From positions 1 to 57,648 of the forward strand of contig CAIVQB010000121.1 in NCBI GenBank assembly GCA_903907925.1: a stretch of DNA of 57,648 nt. The letters are read 5' to 3'. Of the stretch, positions 1 to 9,253 are shown piece by piece. This DNA is from an uncultured Verrucomicrobiota bacterium. Its GTDB lineage: Bacteria > Verrucomicrobiota > Verrucomicrobiia > Limisphaerales > UBA9464. Every line of letters starts with the position of its first letter. Within the stretch, counting starts at the first letter, position 1. The notes beneath the pieces were generated by a model. It had not been told where the DNA came from, ran no database searches, and saw only the letters and a program-made list of their open reading frames with translations. Made by a program: the position numbers and the translations under genes.

Positions 1-125
1 CATTGTTTTGTCCCGAACTTTGCACCGAGCGTGATCTCACCGTTGATACTTGCCGTTGCACTCCTATTGCACATCTTTTCGGGCGCTTGGGTCGCTGTCA
101 AAGGGCTCCCTTGGCATACGACATT

Positions 126-302
126 TCAATTGAGTTCGTTGTATGGTGTTCCAGCAAGGAAGATGAATGAGTCCATGAAATCCTTGTCGGTGATTGTTTG
201 GCTTCCCAAGCACGGCGGGAAATAGTTGCAGATGCATATGTCTGCCGTTGCGGAGGCCAGCGGCATGGACAAAATCATCAGAATGGGCGAGATAAATTTC
301 AT
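126..302 (-). CDS. Small exported protein ORF, possibly truncated
   Basis: 58-residue ORF whose ATG overlaps the stop of the upstream gtrA-like gene as ATGA, which suggests translational coupling. The N-terminus (MKFISPILMILSMPLASATA) reads as a signal peptide. The rest is short and carries three cysteines. I do not recognise a family. After the TGA stop the same frame stays open to the left edge of the window (about 41 codons), so this may be the front of a longer gene broken by a point stop, or a genuine mini-protein. G+C here is visibly lower than in most of the window. Confidence 0.4.
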   Translation of the reverse strand: MKFISPILMILSMPLASATADICICNYFPPCLGSQTITDKDFMDSFIFLAGTPYNELN

Positions 303-778
303 ACGGTGGTAGTGTCTGGTTGATGGTTGTTGGAGGTGTGTTGCGAAGAGTTGCGTTCCCATACCCAAAACTTTGAAAATCTGAAGTTCCAGAGGCTGAC
401 GAGCACTACCGCAGCCCCGTTTGCAGGCAGAATGGGAAATCCGAAGCGGTTTCGGAATGCGAGGACGAGAACGGTACTCAACAAGATGCCGGTTAAACTC
501 ACGACGTTGAATCGCAGGAATCTGTACTCCAGCTTGGATGCCGACCTCGGGTCCGATTCGGGGGTGAAGGTCCAGAGGTTGTTCCAGAAGAAGTTGTTGG
601 CGACCGCGACCTCTGCGGCGAGAAGTTTGCTCGGTACTACCGGCCAATCGGCTTGGGTGGTGAGCATCAATAACAGGATTGAGTCGACGACAAGTCCGGA
701 CAGACCCACGAGGCAGAACCGTAGGTACCGAGAGGTGAAAAACCTGACGCAGCTCCTGGCCGTGAACCCCTGTTTCAT
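299..778 (-). CDS. GtrA-family membrane protein
   Basis: 159 residues with about four hydrophobic segments (YLRFCLVGLSGLVVDSILLL near residue 20, then three more) and the GtrA pattern of a conserved N/W-rich loop (NNFFWNNLWTF) and a C-terminal FRFSKFWVW. GtrA proteins are small polytopic membrane proteins linked to flipping of polyprenyl-phosphate sugars or to cell-surface polysaccharide synthesis. The ATG at 778 overlaps the stop of the upstream prepilin gene as ATGA, and its own stop overlaps the next ORF in the same way. All three are therefore probably read from one mRNA. The substrate cannot be told. The in-frame extension upstream to 1318 is a shadow of the prepilin. Confidence 0.8.
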   Translation of the reverse strand: MKQGFTARSCVRFFTSRYLRFCLVGLSGLVVDSILLLMLTTQADWPVVPSKLLAAEVAVANNFFWNNLWTFTPESDPRSASKLEYRFLRFNVVSLTGILLSTVLVLAFRNRFGFPILPANGAAVVLVSLWNFRFSKFWVWERNSSQHTSNNHQPDTTTV

Positions 779-1584
779 GGCTCGGCCTTTCTGGAGGTGG
801 CATGCCGTTCTAGCCACAGAATGTCCCGATTGCCTGGTGCGGGTTGATCGTTTCGGTTGGGGTTCGATCGAAGGAAATCTAGCCAATGATGGATTTCGAC
901 GTGTCCATCCGCGAATGAACAAGTACCCCCTCGTTGATGTAGGGTTGCCGTCTGATCCCTGAGCATCCACGACGACGGATCGTCCTCCCGGAAATCCCAC
1001 TGCTGAGAGAAGGCACCGTCGTTGATGGTTTCCGCCCGTTCTTCGACGACCGACAGCAACTCCGACGGAGACAAGCTCACAAAATCGCTTCGCTTCCGGT
1101 ACGATTTCGCGACCGGGGAATCCACAGGCGAGCCGATGAAGCCGTTGATCGAGAATGTCCGCACCCTGAGCTGTGTCGCCCCACCCACTTTCGTTGGCCG
1201 GGTTGCAGGACATCTCCAGATTCCCGGAGTGCCGATGTAGCTCCCCAGGAGCGACCGTTGGAGAAAAAGAAGGTTCGTGCAGTCGGGTCCGGGCAGACCC
1301 AGCCAGCCTTCGACCCATGTCTCGCCGAGCAGTAGTCCCTGGCCGTCCTTGTTCGGAGGCACCGAATCCGAATGGTCGTCGCAGTAGAGGACGAACGCCA
1401 AACTGAGCTGCCGTGACTGTGACATGCAGCTTGCGCCCAGAGATTTTGCCTGCGCGCCGACGGTCGCAGGAAGGAGGATTCCAGCCAATACTGCAATGAC
1501 AACGATCGCCGCCAGCAGTTCCAACACAGTAAACCCGGTGAGCCTATTCCCCGGGCGTGTTGTATGCAAATCAGTGCGCTTCAT
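775..1584 (-). CDS. Type II/IV prepilin-like protein, H-X9-DG type
   Basis: 269 residues. A class III prepilin signal GFTVLELL starts at residue 17, giving cleavage before F18 with Glu at mature position 5, followed by a hydrophobic helix (AAIVVIAVLAGILLP). The C-terminal part has His, nine residues, then Asp-Gly (HQRGGTCSFADG), the H-X9-DG signature typical of the large pseudopilin-like families of planctomycetes and verrucomicrobia. Such proteins are processed by a prepilin peptidase and displayed on, or assembled at, the envelope; the exact role is unknown. A purine-rich GAAGGAGTGG lies about 25 bases before the ATG, rather far for a ribosome site. First gene of a coupled trio with the GtrA-like gene. 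Confidence 0.85.
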   Translation of the reverse strand: MKRTDLHTTRPGNRLTGFTVLELLAAIVVIAVLAGILLPATVGAQAKSLGASCMSQSRQLSLAFVLYCDDHSDSVPPNKDGQGLLLGETWVEGWLGLPGPDCTNLLFLQRSLLGSYIGTPGIWRCPATRPTKVGGATQLRVRTFSINGFIGSPVDSPVAKSYRKRSDFVSLSPSELLSVVEERAETINDGAFSQQWDFREDDPSSWMLRDQTATLHQRGGTCSFADGHVEIHHWLDFLRSNPNRNDQPAPGNRDILWLERHATSRKAEP

Positions 1585-1771
1585 CTGCCAAAATGGGAAG
1601 AACCACTCCTTCTAAACAATCGTATCGAAAACCTCGCTGAGAGCCTTCGTTGGTGAATGACGAAGAGGCACATGTTCGAATGTGTATTGACGGTATCGAC
1701 ACCGATGGACTATGCCAATTGTGCGCTGCATACTCAGGTGCCAATGTCGCTCAGGGACCGTAATCTCGGTA

Positions 1772-1799
1772 TTGACACTATAACGTTACGCGATATACA
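1772..1799 (+). promoter_or_regulatory. Sigma-70-like promoter for the PadR gene
   Basis: TTGACA at 1772-1777, a 16-base spacer, then TATACA at 1794-1799. Transcription would start near 1806, only two or three bases before the GTG at 1809, so the padR mRNA may be leaderless. No Shine-Dalgarno sequence is visible before that GTG. The surrounding ATATACATGT is also a reasonable place for a PadR autoregulatory operator. Confidence 0.5.
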
Positions 1800-1808
1800 T
1801 GTGGCCGT

Positions 1809-2177
1809 GTGAGAAGAAGGAAATTCAATCCGGAGAGTGAACTCCCCCTGTCGCCGGCGGTGTTCCACATCCTGCTTTCGCTGGCTGACGGCGAAAGGCA
1901 CGGCTACGCCATCATGCAGGATGTCGCGGAAGCCACCGGGGAGCAGATGGGTCCCGGAACTCTTTATGGTGCGATCAAGCGCCTTCTGGTCGCCCGCTGG
2001 ATTGAGGAGGCCGAGGAACGTCCCGATCCGAAACTGGATGACCAGCGCCGCCGCTACTATCGCCTGACGTCTGATGGACATCGGGTGATGGAATCGGAGG
2101 CGCAACGCATGGCCAGACTGGTGGCACTGGCGCGAGCTCGCGGCGTGGGGCGTCCTTTTGTGCTAAAGCCGGCGTGA
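1809..2177 (+). CDS. PadR-family transcriptional regulator
   Basis: 122 residues with a PadR winged-helix domain over nearly the whole length: LSPAVFHILLSLADGERHGYAIMQDV, then GTLYGAIKRLL (recognition helix region) and the wing RRRYYRLTSDGHRVME. PadR proteins are usually repressors that respond to small molecules and often control the adjacent membrane-protein gene. The start is a GTG, chosen because the conserved domain begins about 15 residues later and no in-frame ATG precedes it. The next gene follows within 54 bases, or overlaps if its GTG at 2174 is used. Confidence 0.88.
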   Translation: MRRRKFNPESELPLSPAVFHILLSLADGERHGYAIMQDVAEATGEQMGPGTLYGAIKRLLVARWIEEAEERPDPKLDDQRRRYYRLTSDGHRVMESEAQRMARLVALARARGVGRPFVLKPA

Positions 2178-2230
2178 TCCTCCGACAATTCCCTTGCCAG
2201 TCATCCCTGATCCGAAGCTTCCAATTCTCA

Positions 2231-3145
2231 ATGAACACTCCCGCAAATCCCCCACCGAAGCGTGCAGAACGGCTGTATCGGCTCCTTTTGAAGGCTTATC
2301 CCGCGGAGTTCCGCCGCGAATTCGAAGAGAAACTGGTCCAGTTGTTTCTCGATCAACACCGCGATGCCACCGGGGGCGGATCACGATCCGCGCCGTTGGG
2401 ATTCTGGGTGCGCACGCTGAAGGACACCACTCGCTCGGCCAGCCGGGAGCATCTGGATCAATTGAGAACGACGCTGACCGGGGCGAGCCCGGGAACGTTG
2501 CTGCTCCACTCGTTCCGCACTCCGTGGAGGGGATTTTCCGTCACCTTTGCTGCCGGAGTCGTGATCACTTTGGTGCAGTTGGGAACTGTCCAGCCGGCGT
2601 ATATGAGTACTGCGCGAGCGGTGATCAACGGTCGAAACGATTCATTGGCGGCGTTCGATCCGCATCAACGCCAAGTCGTCGTCGATGCGCTGGCCTCTGA
2701 CGGAAATATGGGTGAAGTCGCTCGCGCTTTAAATCTTTCCGTGCGGTGGGGAAATTCCGCCGGCGAACGTCCGCTGGTGGATTCGATTCACCGGCTCCAC
2801 CGGGGCCTTGAGATTCGAGGCTATCGGAATACAGCGCTCGTGGAGGTCTCTTACTTTGGTGGAAATGCGGTGGAGAATGCCGAAATCGCCAACCAAATTC
2901 TGACAAGCTACATCGTGACCCGCGGGGAAGCGCTTGCTCAGGGAAGAACCGATTCCGCTGAAATCAGCATCATTGATCAGGCGCTTCCGGGGAGACTTTT
3001 AGTTCGAGGCCATCGCGGTGTTATGACTGTCCGGGGGCTGGTTTTGAGCGGTTTGACGGGTCTTCTGGCGGCCGCCGGCATTGCAGTCCTGCGACTATTC
3101 TTTCCATCGACCTGGGTTGAGCATGGAACCCCGAGACTAAGTTGA
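2231..3145 (+). CDS. Membrane protein: permease-prefix plus Wzz-like domain
   Basis: 304 residues in this form. Residues 12-85 (RAERLYRLLLKAYPAEFRREFEE and onward) resemble the cytoplasmic prefix found on MacB-type permeases next to PadR genes. Then come a membrane helix at about 101-122 and a region of about 135 residues that reads like a Wzz/chain-length-determinant periplasmic domain (YMSTARAVI, ALNLSV, ALVEVSYFGGNAVENAEIAN, then IIDQALPGR). A second helix lies at about 266-290. No FtsX-type permease domain is present. Partnership with PadR suggests regulated envelope function. A GTG at 2174, overlapping the padR stop as GTGA, is an alternative start. The domain calls are by eye. Confidence 0.6.
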   Translation: MNTPANPPPKRAERLYRLLLKAYPAEFRREFEEKLVQLFLDQHRDATGGGSRSAPLGFWVRTLKDTTRSASREHLDQLRTTLTGASPGTLLLHSFRTPWRGFSVTFAAGVVITLVQLGTVQPAYMSTARAVINGRNDSLAAFDPHQRQVVVDALASDGNMGEVARALNLSVRWGNSAGERPLVDSIHRLHRGLEIRGYRNTALVEVSYFGGNAVENAEIANQILTSYIVTRGEALAQGRTDSAEISIIDQALPGRLLVRGHRGVMTVRGLVLSGLTGLLAAAGIAVLRLFFPSTWVEHGTPRLS

Positions 3146-3442
3146 CCCACTGAAGCACCGGAGACCTCCCGTTGGCGATCCAGACCTGTGATCGTCGCAT
3201 CGCGCCTCAAAGCGGGAGGGCAGGTTTGGGCCTCCGCCAGGTCTTGGACTGCGGTGGCAGAGCGAAGCGTCGACACCGCTATCGAGTCCGAGTGTGGCGA
3301 AACACCGCTGATGCACCGCACGCCCTGAATCAGGCGGACCACCCACGCCATCTCTGCGTGCCATGCCGAGACCAAAGCGGCATGGCGCTGCGCTCCAAAG
3401 GATGCGCGATGGCCTTCTGTGGAGTGCCGCGGCTTTGCCTTC
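3146..3442. other. Intergenic region built of dispersed repeats
   Basis: No gene is supported here. The stretch consists of repeat-family units described separately (3241-3330 and 3372-3445). Short ORFs in it, such as the antisense one at 3137-3364, are reading frames of the repeat itself: a similar peptide appears antisense in the matching repeat near 57420. Confidence 0.6.
3241..3330 (+). repeat. Long copy of dispersed repeat family A
   Basis: The core GCGGTGGCAGAGCGAAGCG at 3251-3269 runs on into TCGACACCGCT and is flanked by sequence matching 57386-57482 over roughly 90 bases. The matches include GTCGACACCGCT, AACACCGC and TGCACCGC at the same spacing. GCGGTG and CACCGC can pair around the core, so the unit can fold as a hairpin. 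Confidence 0.75.
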
Positions 3443-3445
3443 TCA
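3372..3445 (-). repeat. Degenerate, partly inverted copies of repeat family A
   Basis: AAAGCGGCATGGCGCTGCGCTCC at about 3374-3395 is the inverse-strand form of the family, and TGTGGAGTGCCGCGGC at about 3418 begins a further diverged direct copy. The second copy runs into the 3' end of the SAM-hydroxide adenosyltransferase homologue gene. Confidence 0.45.
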
Positions 3446-4363
3446 ACGCGCCGCAGGTCCCGTCGGCCGGCTGACTTCGAAGGTCCAGTCGGGTCCGCTG
3501 CCGATGTGATGGGCGGCGGCGAAGTTGCCCTGATTGAGCGCGACCGCGACCTCCAGCAGGCTGTTGACGAACAGCACCGGCTGGCCGATCGGTACGGCGC
3601 CGAATGTTTCACCGAACGGGACCCGGCCCTGCCACACCGTCTTTCCGCCATGACCGATGCGGACTTGAAACGACTCGCCCACGACAGGGTTCAATTCCTT
3701 GAACAATCGCTTGGGCAGGTTCGACCAGACGTTGCCGTATTGGACATCCAACACCGGAATGGAACCGATCAACCGGTCGCCGACCCGGTGCGCGTGCTCG
3801 TACAGCAGGCGGATCACATCGTTCGTCATCCGGACGCCGCAGTCTTGGAATTCCAGCCGCCCGGTCGCCAGTCGTGCGCCCACGTAGGCGAACAAATCGC
3901 GCCCATGAAACGTGTAACTCTCCTCGCTCCCCTTCAATCGCTGCCGTGCGATGTCAATCACTCGAACTTCGGACAAGCCCGGTGATTCGGCGAGAAAGGT
4001 CAGGCTCCCGTTGTCTGGCGTGACGATGAACTGTCCGCTCGTCGTGCGCGCGACAACGGCCCGGCGCTCGGTGCCAACGCCGGGATCCACCACATTCACG
4101 AAGACCGTGCCGGCCGGCCAGTAGGCCACCGTCTGCTTCAGGCGGAAGGCCGCTTCCCAGATATTGTAGGCCGGAATCTCATGAGTGAGATCGAACTGCC
4201 GCAGATCCGGGTCCACGCCGTACGCGACACCCTTCATCGCCGAGACCGCGCCGTCCTTCAGACCGAAATCAGTCTGAAACACCAGCGCCGCCGCAGAGGC
4301 AACGCCGCATTCCACGAACACGGCCACCATCACAACGACCCACCCTCGTAACCCACGCATCAT
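3443..4363 (-). CDS. Exported SAM hydroxide adenosyltransferase homologue (DUF62)
   Basis: 306 residues. The body matches the S-adenosyl-L-methionine hydroxide adenosyltransferase/fluorinase family: VFQTDFGLKDG with the conserved Asp, DLTHEIP with a conserved His, VNVVDPGVGTERRAV, and FIVTPDNGSLTF, then a C-terminal barrel-like domain. Family enzymes cleave SAM to adenosine and methionine. The N-terminus (MRGLRGWVVVMVAVFVECGVASAA) reads as a cleavable signal peptide, which is odd for an enzyme using a cytoplasmic substrate. The ATG at 4363 is preferred because the signal peptide starts there; an adjacent ATG at 4360 is equally possible. The 3' end runs into a repeat copy. Confidence 0.82.
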   Translation of the reverse strand: MMRGLRGWVVVMVAVFVECGVASAAALVFQTDFGLKDGAVSAMKGVAYGVDPDLRQFDLTHEIPAYNIWEAAFRLKQTVAYWPAGTVFVNVVDPGVGTERRAVVARTTSGQFIVTPDNGSLTFLAESPGLSEVRVIDIARQRLKGSEESYTFHGRDLFAYVGARLATGRLEFQDCGVRMTNDVIRLLYEHAHRVGDRLIGSIPVLDVQYGNVWSNLPKRLFKELNPVVGESFQVRIGHGGKTVWQGRVPFGETFGAVPIGQPVLFVNSLLEVAVALNQGNFAAAHHIGSGPDWTFEVSRPTGPAAR

Positions 4364-4481
4364 TGATGAAGAATGACGGAGGATGTCCGAGCCGTCGAGT
4401 GCGTGTGAGGAGCGCGATCCTTTTGCGCATTGGAATCCCCGCTGCGCGTTTCATTCCACCGAAGGCTTCAGCTGAAAATAG

Positions 4482-4539
4482 CCCAGCGTTTCAACGCTGG
4501 GATGGGCGATCCCTCGGGATTCCAAGTCCCGTCAGGGAC
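4482..4539. repeat. Palindromic intergenic repeat (two hairpins)
   Basis: A perfect inverted repeat CCCAGCGTT-TC-AACGCTGGG at 4482-4501 is followed by GTCCC-GTCA-GGGAC at 4526-4539. Paired units of this kind, with TCCCGTCAGGGACG, are frequent REP-like elements in verrucomicrobial genomes. It sits between two minus-strand genes and might also act as a transcription or mRNA-stability barrier between them. Confidence 0.65.
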
Positions 4540-4559
4540 GGCAGTACTCCATCGTGAAC

Positions 4560-5363
4560 CTACCGCTCAATCGTCACGGTTAGGAGATACGTGTGGAGCG
4601 GGCCACCTTTTTCCGTCACCCCCGATACAGCCAGGAAATGGCGGCCGCCCTGTTTGAACTTCCACGTCAAAATGGAATCACGTCCGGCCCCTGCGCCGTC
4701 GTCGTTGACGGCCACGATCTGGCCTAGTTCGGAATACAGCGTCAGGGATGAATCGAGCGACGAACCCAATCGGTCCGCCTGAATCTCCGCGCGCAACGTC
4801 GCGCCCGCCTCCGCTCGGAAGGTGAAGACATCGACGTCGGTGGGACTGTCGATGGTTCCCAGCACGGTCTGGCCCGAGCGAATTTCCTGGGACTGACGGA
4901 ATCCATTGTTGGGTTCGATTTCCGCAATCAATTGACCCTTGGGAAAAACCACCAATGGATGCGGAGAGCTGATGCCATCGGGTGTCACCACGGTGAACAG
5001 AATTCGTGAAACGTCTGCGGACTCCCGCGCCCGCGTGGAAACGACGAGGCGATGATCGCCGACCTTGTTGGTATCCATTCCCTCCGGTACCGCCACCCCA
5101 CCTCGTTCCTTGATTTCGGACGACACCGCTCCGTCTGCACCGCCGATTTCAACCCGCGTTGCGTTGGTCAGGTTCAATCCGCGCATGGTGATGGAGCCCG
5201 TGCCGCCCGCCTCGAGGGCGAGCGGTTGGAGCAGCACGATGCGCGGCGGAATGGGTTTTGCCGGGGCGGGTTTGGTCTCATCGGCCCCAGTTGCCGAAAC
5301 CGCGGTGAACATCAGGCCGAGGAAAACGGGGCAGGTGGCGCCGGATCGAGTGCGGTTCAACAT
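4560..5363 (-). CDS. Exported protein with PPC domain
   Basis: 267 residues. A signal peptide (CPVFLGLMFTAVSATGADE) is followed by a Pro/Lys linker, then an IPT/TIG-like immunoglobulin-type domain (VLLQPLALEAGGTGSITMRG, residues about 43-150). The C-terminal part is a bacterial pre-peptidase C-terminal (PPC) domain: IAEIEPNNGFRQSQEI, GTIDSPTDVDVFTFRAEAG, LDSSLTLYSELGQIVAVND, HTYLLTVTI. PPC domains are beta-sandwich modules in secreted proteins and are common in planctomycetes and verrucomicrobia. No catalytic domain is present. The ATG at 5363 is chosen for the signal peptide; longer in-frame ORF sequence to 5687 would overlap the ligA 5' region. Confidence 0.75.
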   Translation of the reverse strand: MLNRTRSGATCPVFLGLMFTAVSATGADETKPAPAKPIPPRIVLLQPLALEAGGTGSITMRGLNLTNATRVEIGGADGAVSSEIKERGGVAVPEGMDTNKVGDHRLVVSTRARESADVSRILFTVVTPDGISSPHPLVVFPKGQLIAEIEPNNGFRQSQEIRSGQTVLGTIDSPTDVDVFTFRAEAGATLRAEIQADRLGSSLDSSLTLYSELGQIVAVNDDGAGAGRDSILTWKFKQGGRHFLAVSGVTEKGGPLHTYLLTVTIER

Positions 5364-5369
5364 GAATGA

Positions 5370-7586
<2,217 letters not shown>

Positions 7587-7674
7587 TCTCTTCGGCGGGG
7601 TCGCATCTTCCGGAAATCCAACTCCCCGCTTTCCATCCGGCGCGGGACTCGTAGTCTTCTCCCCGCTTACCCCA

Positions 7675-9021
7675 ATGAAGTCCCTTCTCACTCTGGTGAC
7701 CGCGCTGGCCGCGGCATCGTCCATCGCCGTCCCCGCCGCTGAACCCACCCGGGTTTCGCTCAAGCTCGTGGCTAGCGGGTTAGTGGAACCGTTGAGCTAC
7801 AATCCGCTGCCCGATGGCCGGGTGCTGGTGGCCGACCAGATTGGTTCCATCCGATTGATTGATCGTGACGGCAAACTCGACGAGGCTGCGGTGGTGGACC
7901 TCGCGTCCAAGCTTTCGGCGATCAACCACAACGCCTTCGACGAGCGGGGATTGTTGTGTCTCGCGCTGCATCCCGACTTCGCCCGCAACCGCCGCGTGTT
8001 TGCCAGTTACACGGCGCCGCGTCGGGCCAGTGCCCCCGCCGACTACGATTGCACGCTTCGGATCAGTGAATTCACCCTGCCGGCGGCTGAACCGCTGCGC
8101 ATCGATCCGGCCTCGGAACGCATCGTCATCGAGGTCGACAAACCCTATTTCAATCACAACGGCGGACGGATCGCCTTTGGACCGGACGGTTATCTCTACG
8201 TCTCGGTGGGTGACGGTGGAGGGCCGAAGGGTTGTGACATCGGCAACGGCCACGTTCCCGAGGGCAACGGGCAGAACACCACCGTGCTGCTGGCGAAGAT
8301 TCTCCGCATCGATGTGGCGGGGACCGATGCCGCGCGTGGAACGGCCTATCGCATTCCCAAGGACAATCCTTTCGCCGACGGACGCGCCGGGCGGCCGGAG
8401 ATTTTCGCCTATGGCATTCGCAATCCCTGGGCCATTTCGTTCGATCGCGGTGGCAAGCACGAGCTGTACGAGGGCGAGGTCGGCCAGACGCGGTGGGAGG
8501 AGGTCAACATCATCCGCAAGGGCGGCAATTACGGCTGGCCTCTCCGTGAAGGCTTCGACGGATTCAATCGGGAACATCCCGAGCTGGCACCCGAATCGAA
8601 GGCGGAGCGCGGATTGCGCGGCGAAGAGTTGATTGACCCGATCGCCGTGTACAAGAATTCGAACGGATTCAAGGGTGATCCCGAGGCGCTCGGAATCTGC
8701 ATCACCGGCGGCTACGTGTATCGCGGCAAGGCGCTTCCCGAACTCGTCGGGCACTACGTGTTTGGCGATTGGGCGGGAACCCAGGGAACCCCGCAGGGCC
8801 GGTTGCTGATCGCACGGCGTCCGGCATCGGGCACGGGTCGCTGGGCCGTGGAACCACTCCGGGTGACCGGTTCCGGCAAGGCCTTCGGATGTGTGGCGGC
8901 GTTCGGCGAAGGGGCCGATGGCGAGATCTACGTCCTGACCAACGGTTCCACCACGCTGACTCCCGGCCGGGGCAAGATCTGGAAACTGATGCCGCCCGAA
9001 CCGGTCGCCGCGAATCCCTGA
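7675..9021 (+). CDS. PQQ-type sugar dehydrogenase family (glucose/sorbosone dehydrogenase fold)
   Basis: 448 residues. Signal peptide (LLTLVTALAAASSIAVPAA), then a six-bladed beta-propeller of the GSDH family: LADQ-like VLVADQIGSIRLID, YFNHNGGRIAFGPDGYLYVS followed by VGDGG, FAYGIRNPWAISFDRGG, EVGQTRWEEVNIIRKGGNYG followed by WP, and GGYVYRG followed by LPELVGHYVFGDW. Family members bind PQQ and calcium and oxidise aldose sugars in the periplasm, although many homologues in this phylum have unknown substrates. It ends in a KIWKL motif typical of the family. It starts 88 bases after ligA and is followed by repeat-filled intergenic DNA, so it is probably monocistronic. Confidence 0.88.
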   Translation: MKSLLTLVTALAAASSIAVPAAEPTRVSLKLVASGLVEPLSYNPLPDGRVLVADQIGSIRLIDRDGKLDEAAVVDLASKLSAINHNAFDERGLLCLALHPDFARNRRVFASYTAPRRASAPADYDCTLRISEFTLPAAEPLRIDPASERIVIEVDKPYFNHNGGRIAFGPDGYLYVSVGDGGGPKGCDIGNGHVPEGNGQNTTVLLAKILRIDVAGTDAARGTAYRIPKDNPFADGRAGRPEIFAYGIRNPWAISFDRGGKHELYEGEVGQTRWEEVNIIRKGGNYGWPLREGFDGFNREHPELAPESKAERGLRGEELIDPIAVYKNSNGFKGDPEALGICITGGYVYRGKALPELVGHYVFGDWAGTQGTPQGRLLIARRPASGTGRWAVEPLRVTGSGKAFGCVAAFGEGADGEIYVLTNGSTTLTPGRGKIWKLMPPEPVAANP

Positions 9022-9066
9022 GCGGGGAAAAGTTCGCCGCACTCCACCGAAGATCGGCGCGCAGCC

Positions 9067-9107
9067 TTTGGTGCGGCGGGAAGCGAAGCGAAGCGCCACG
9101 CCGCTGT
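9067..9107 (+). repeat. Repeat family A copy (direct)
   Basis: TTTGGTGCGGCGGGAAGCGA and the following AGCGAAGCGCCACGCCGCTGT share the family pattern GTGCGGYG-n-AGCGAAGCG-YCACGCCGCT. A partial CCGCACTCCA at about 9043 lies just upstream. Confidence 0.6.
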
Positions 9108-9193
9108 GTAACCGTCGACCTGCAGTACGGCCGCTTGAAAGATTTCGCGCGCCCGGCCGCACTGCCCAGACGGTTTTCCGCTGCATCCGGGTT

Positions 9194-9235
9194 CGAAAGC
9201 GCCGTCGCCGCTCTGCTCTACCGGCGCACTCCATA
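9194..9235 (-). repeat. Repeat family A copy (inverted)
   Basis: On the minus strand this reads TATGGAGTGCGCCGGTAGAG followed by CAGAGCGGCGACGGCGCTTTCG, the family consensus with a few changes. With the direct copy at 9067-9107 it forms a head-to-head pair in the 232-base gap between the sugar dehydrogenase and the convergent FHA gene. Confidence 0.6.
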
Positions 9236-9253
9236 GGGAGCGTCGATCCTGCC

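Noticed and set aside
31-225. Plus-strand 64-residue ORF with a hydrophobic start
   Set aside because: It overlaps, antisense, the small ORF coupled to gtrA, starts with GTG and has no neighbour or family support.
126-302. TGA read as selenocysteine because the frame stays open beyond it
   Set aside because: No SECIS-like hairpin or known selenoprotein context is visible, and 41 open codons are not improbable. A broken or short gene is simpler.
3137-3364. Antisense ORF with similarity to another antisense ORF near 57420
   Set aside because: The similarity reflects the DNA repeat, not protein selection; both lie wholly in repeat family A.
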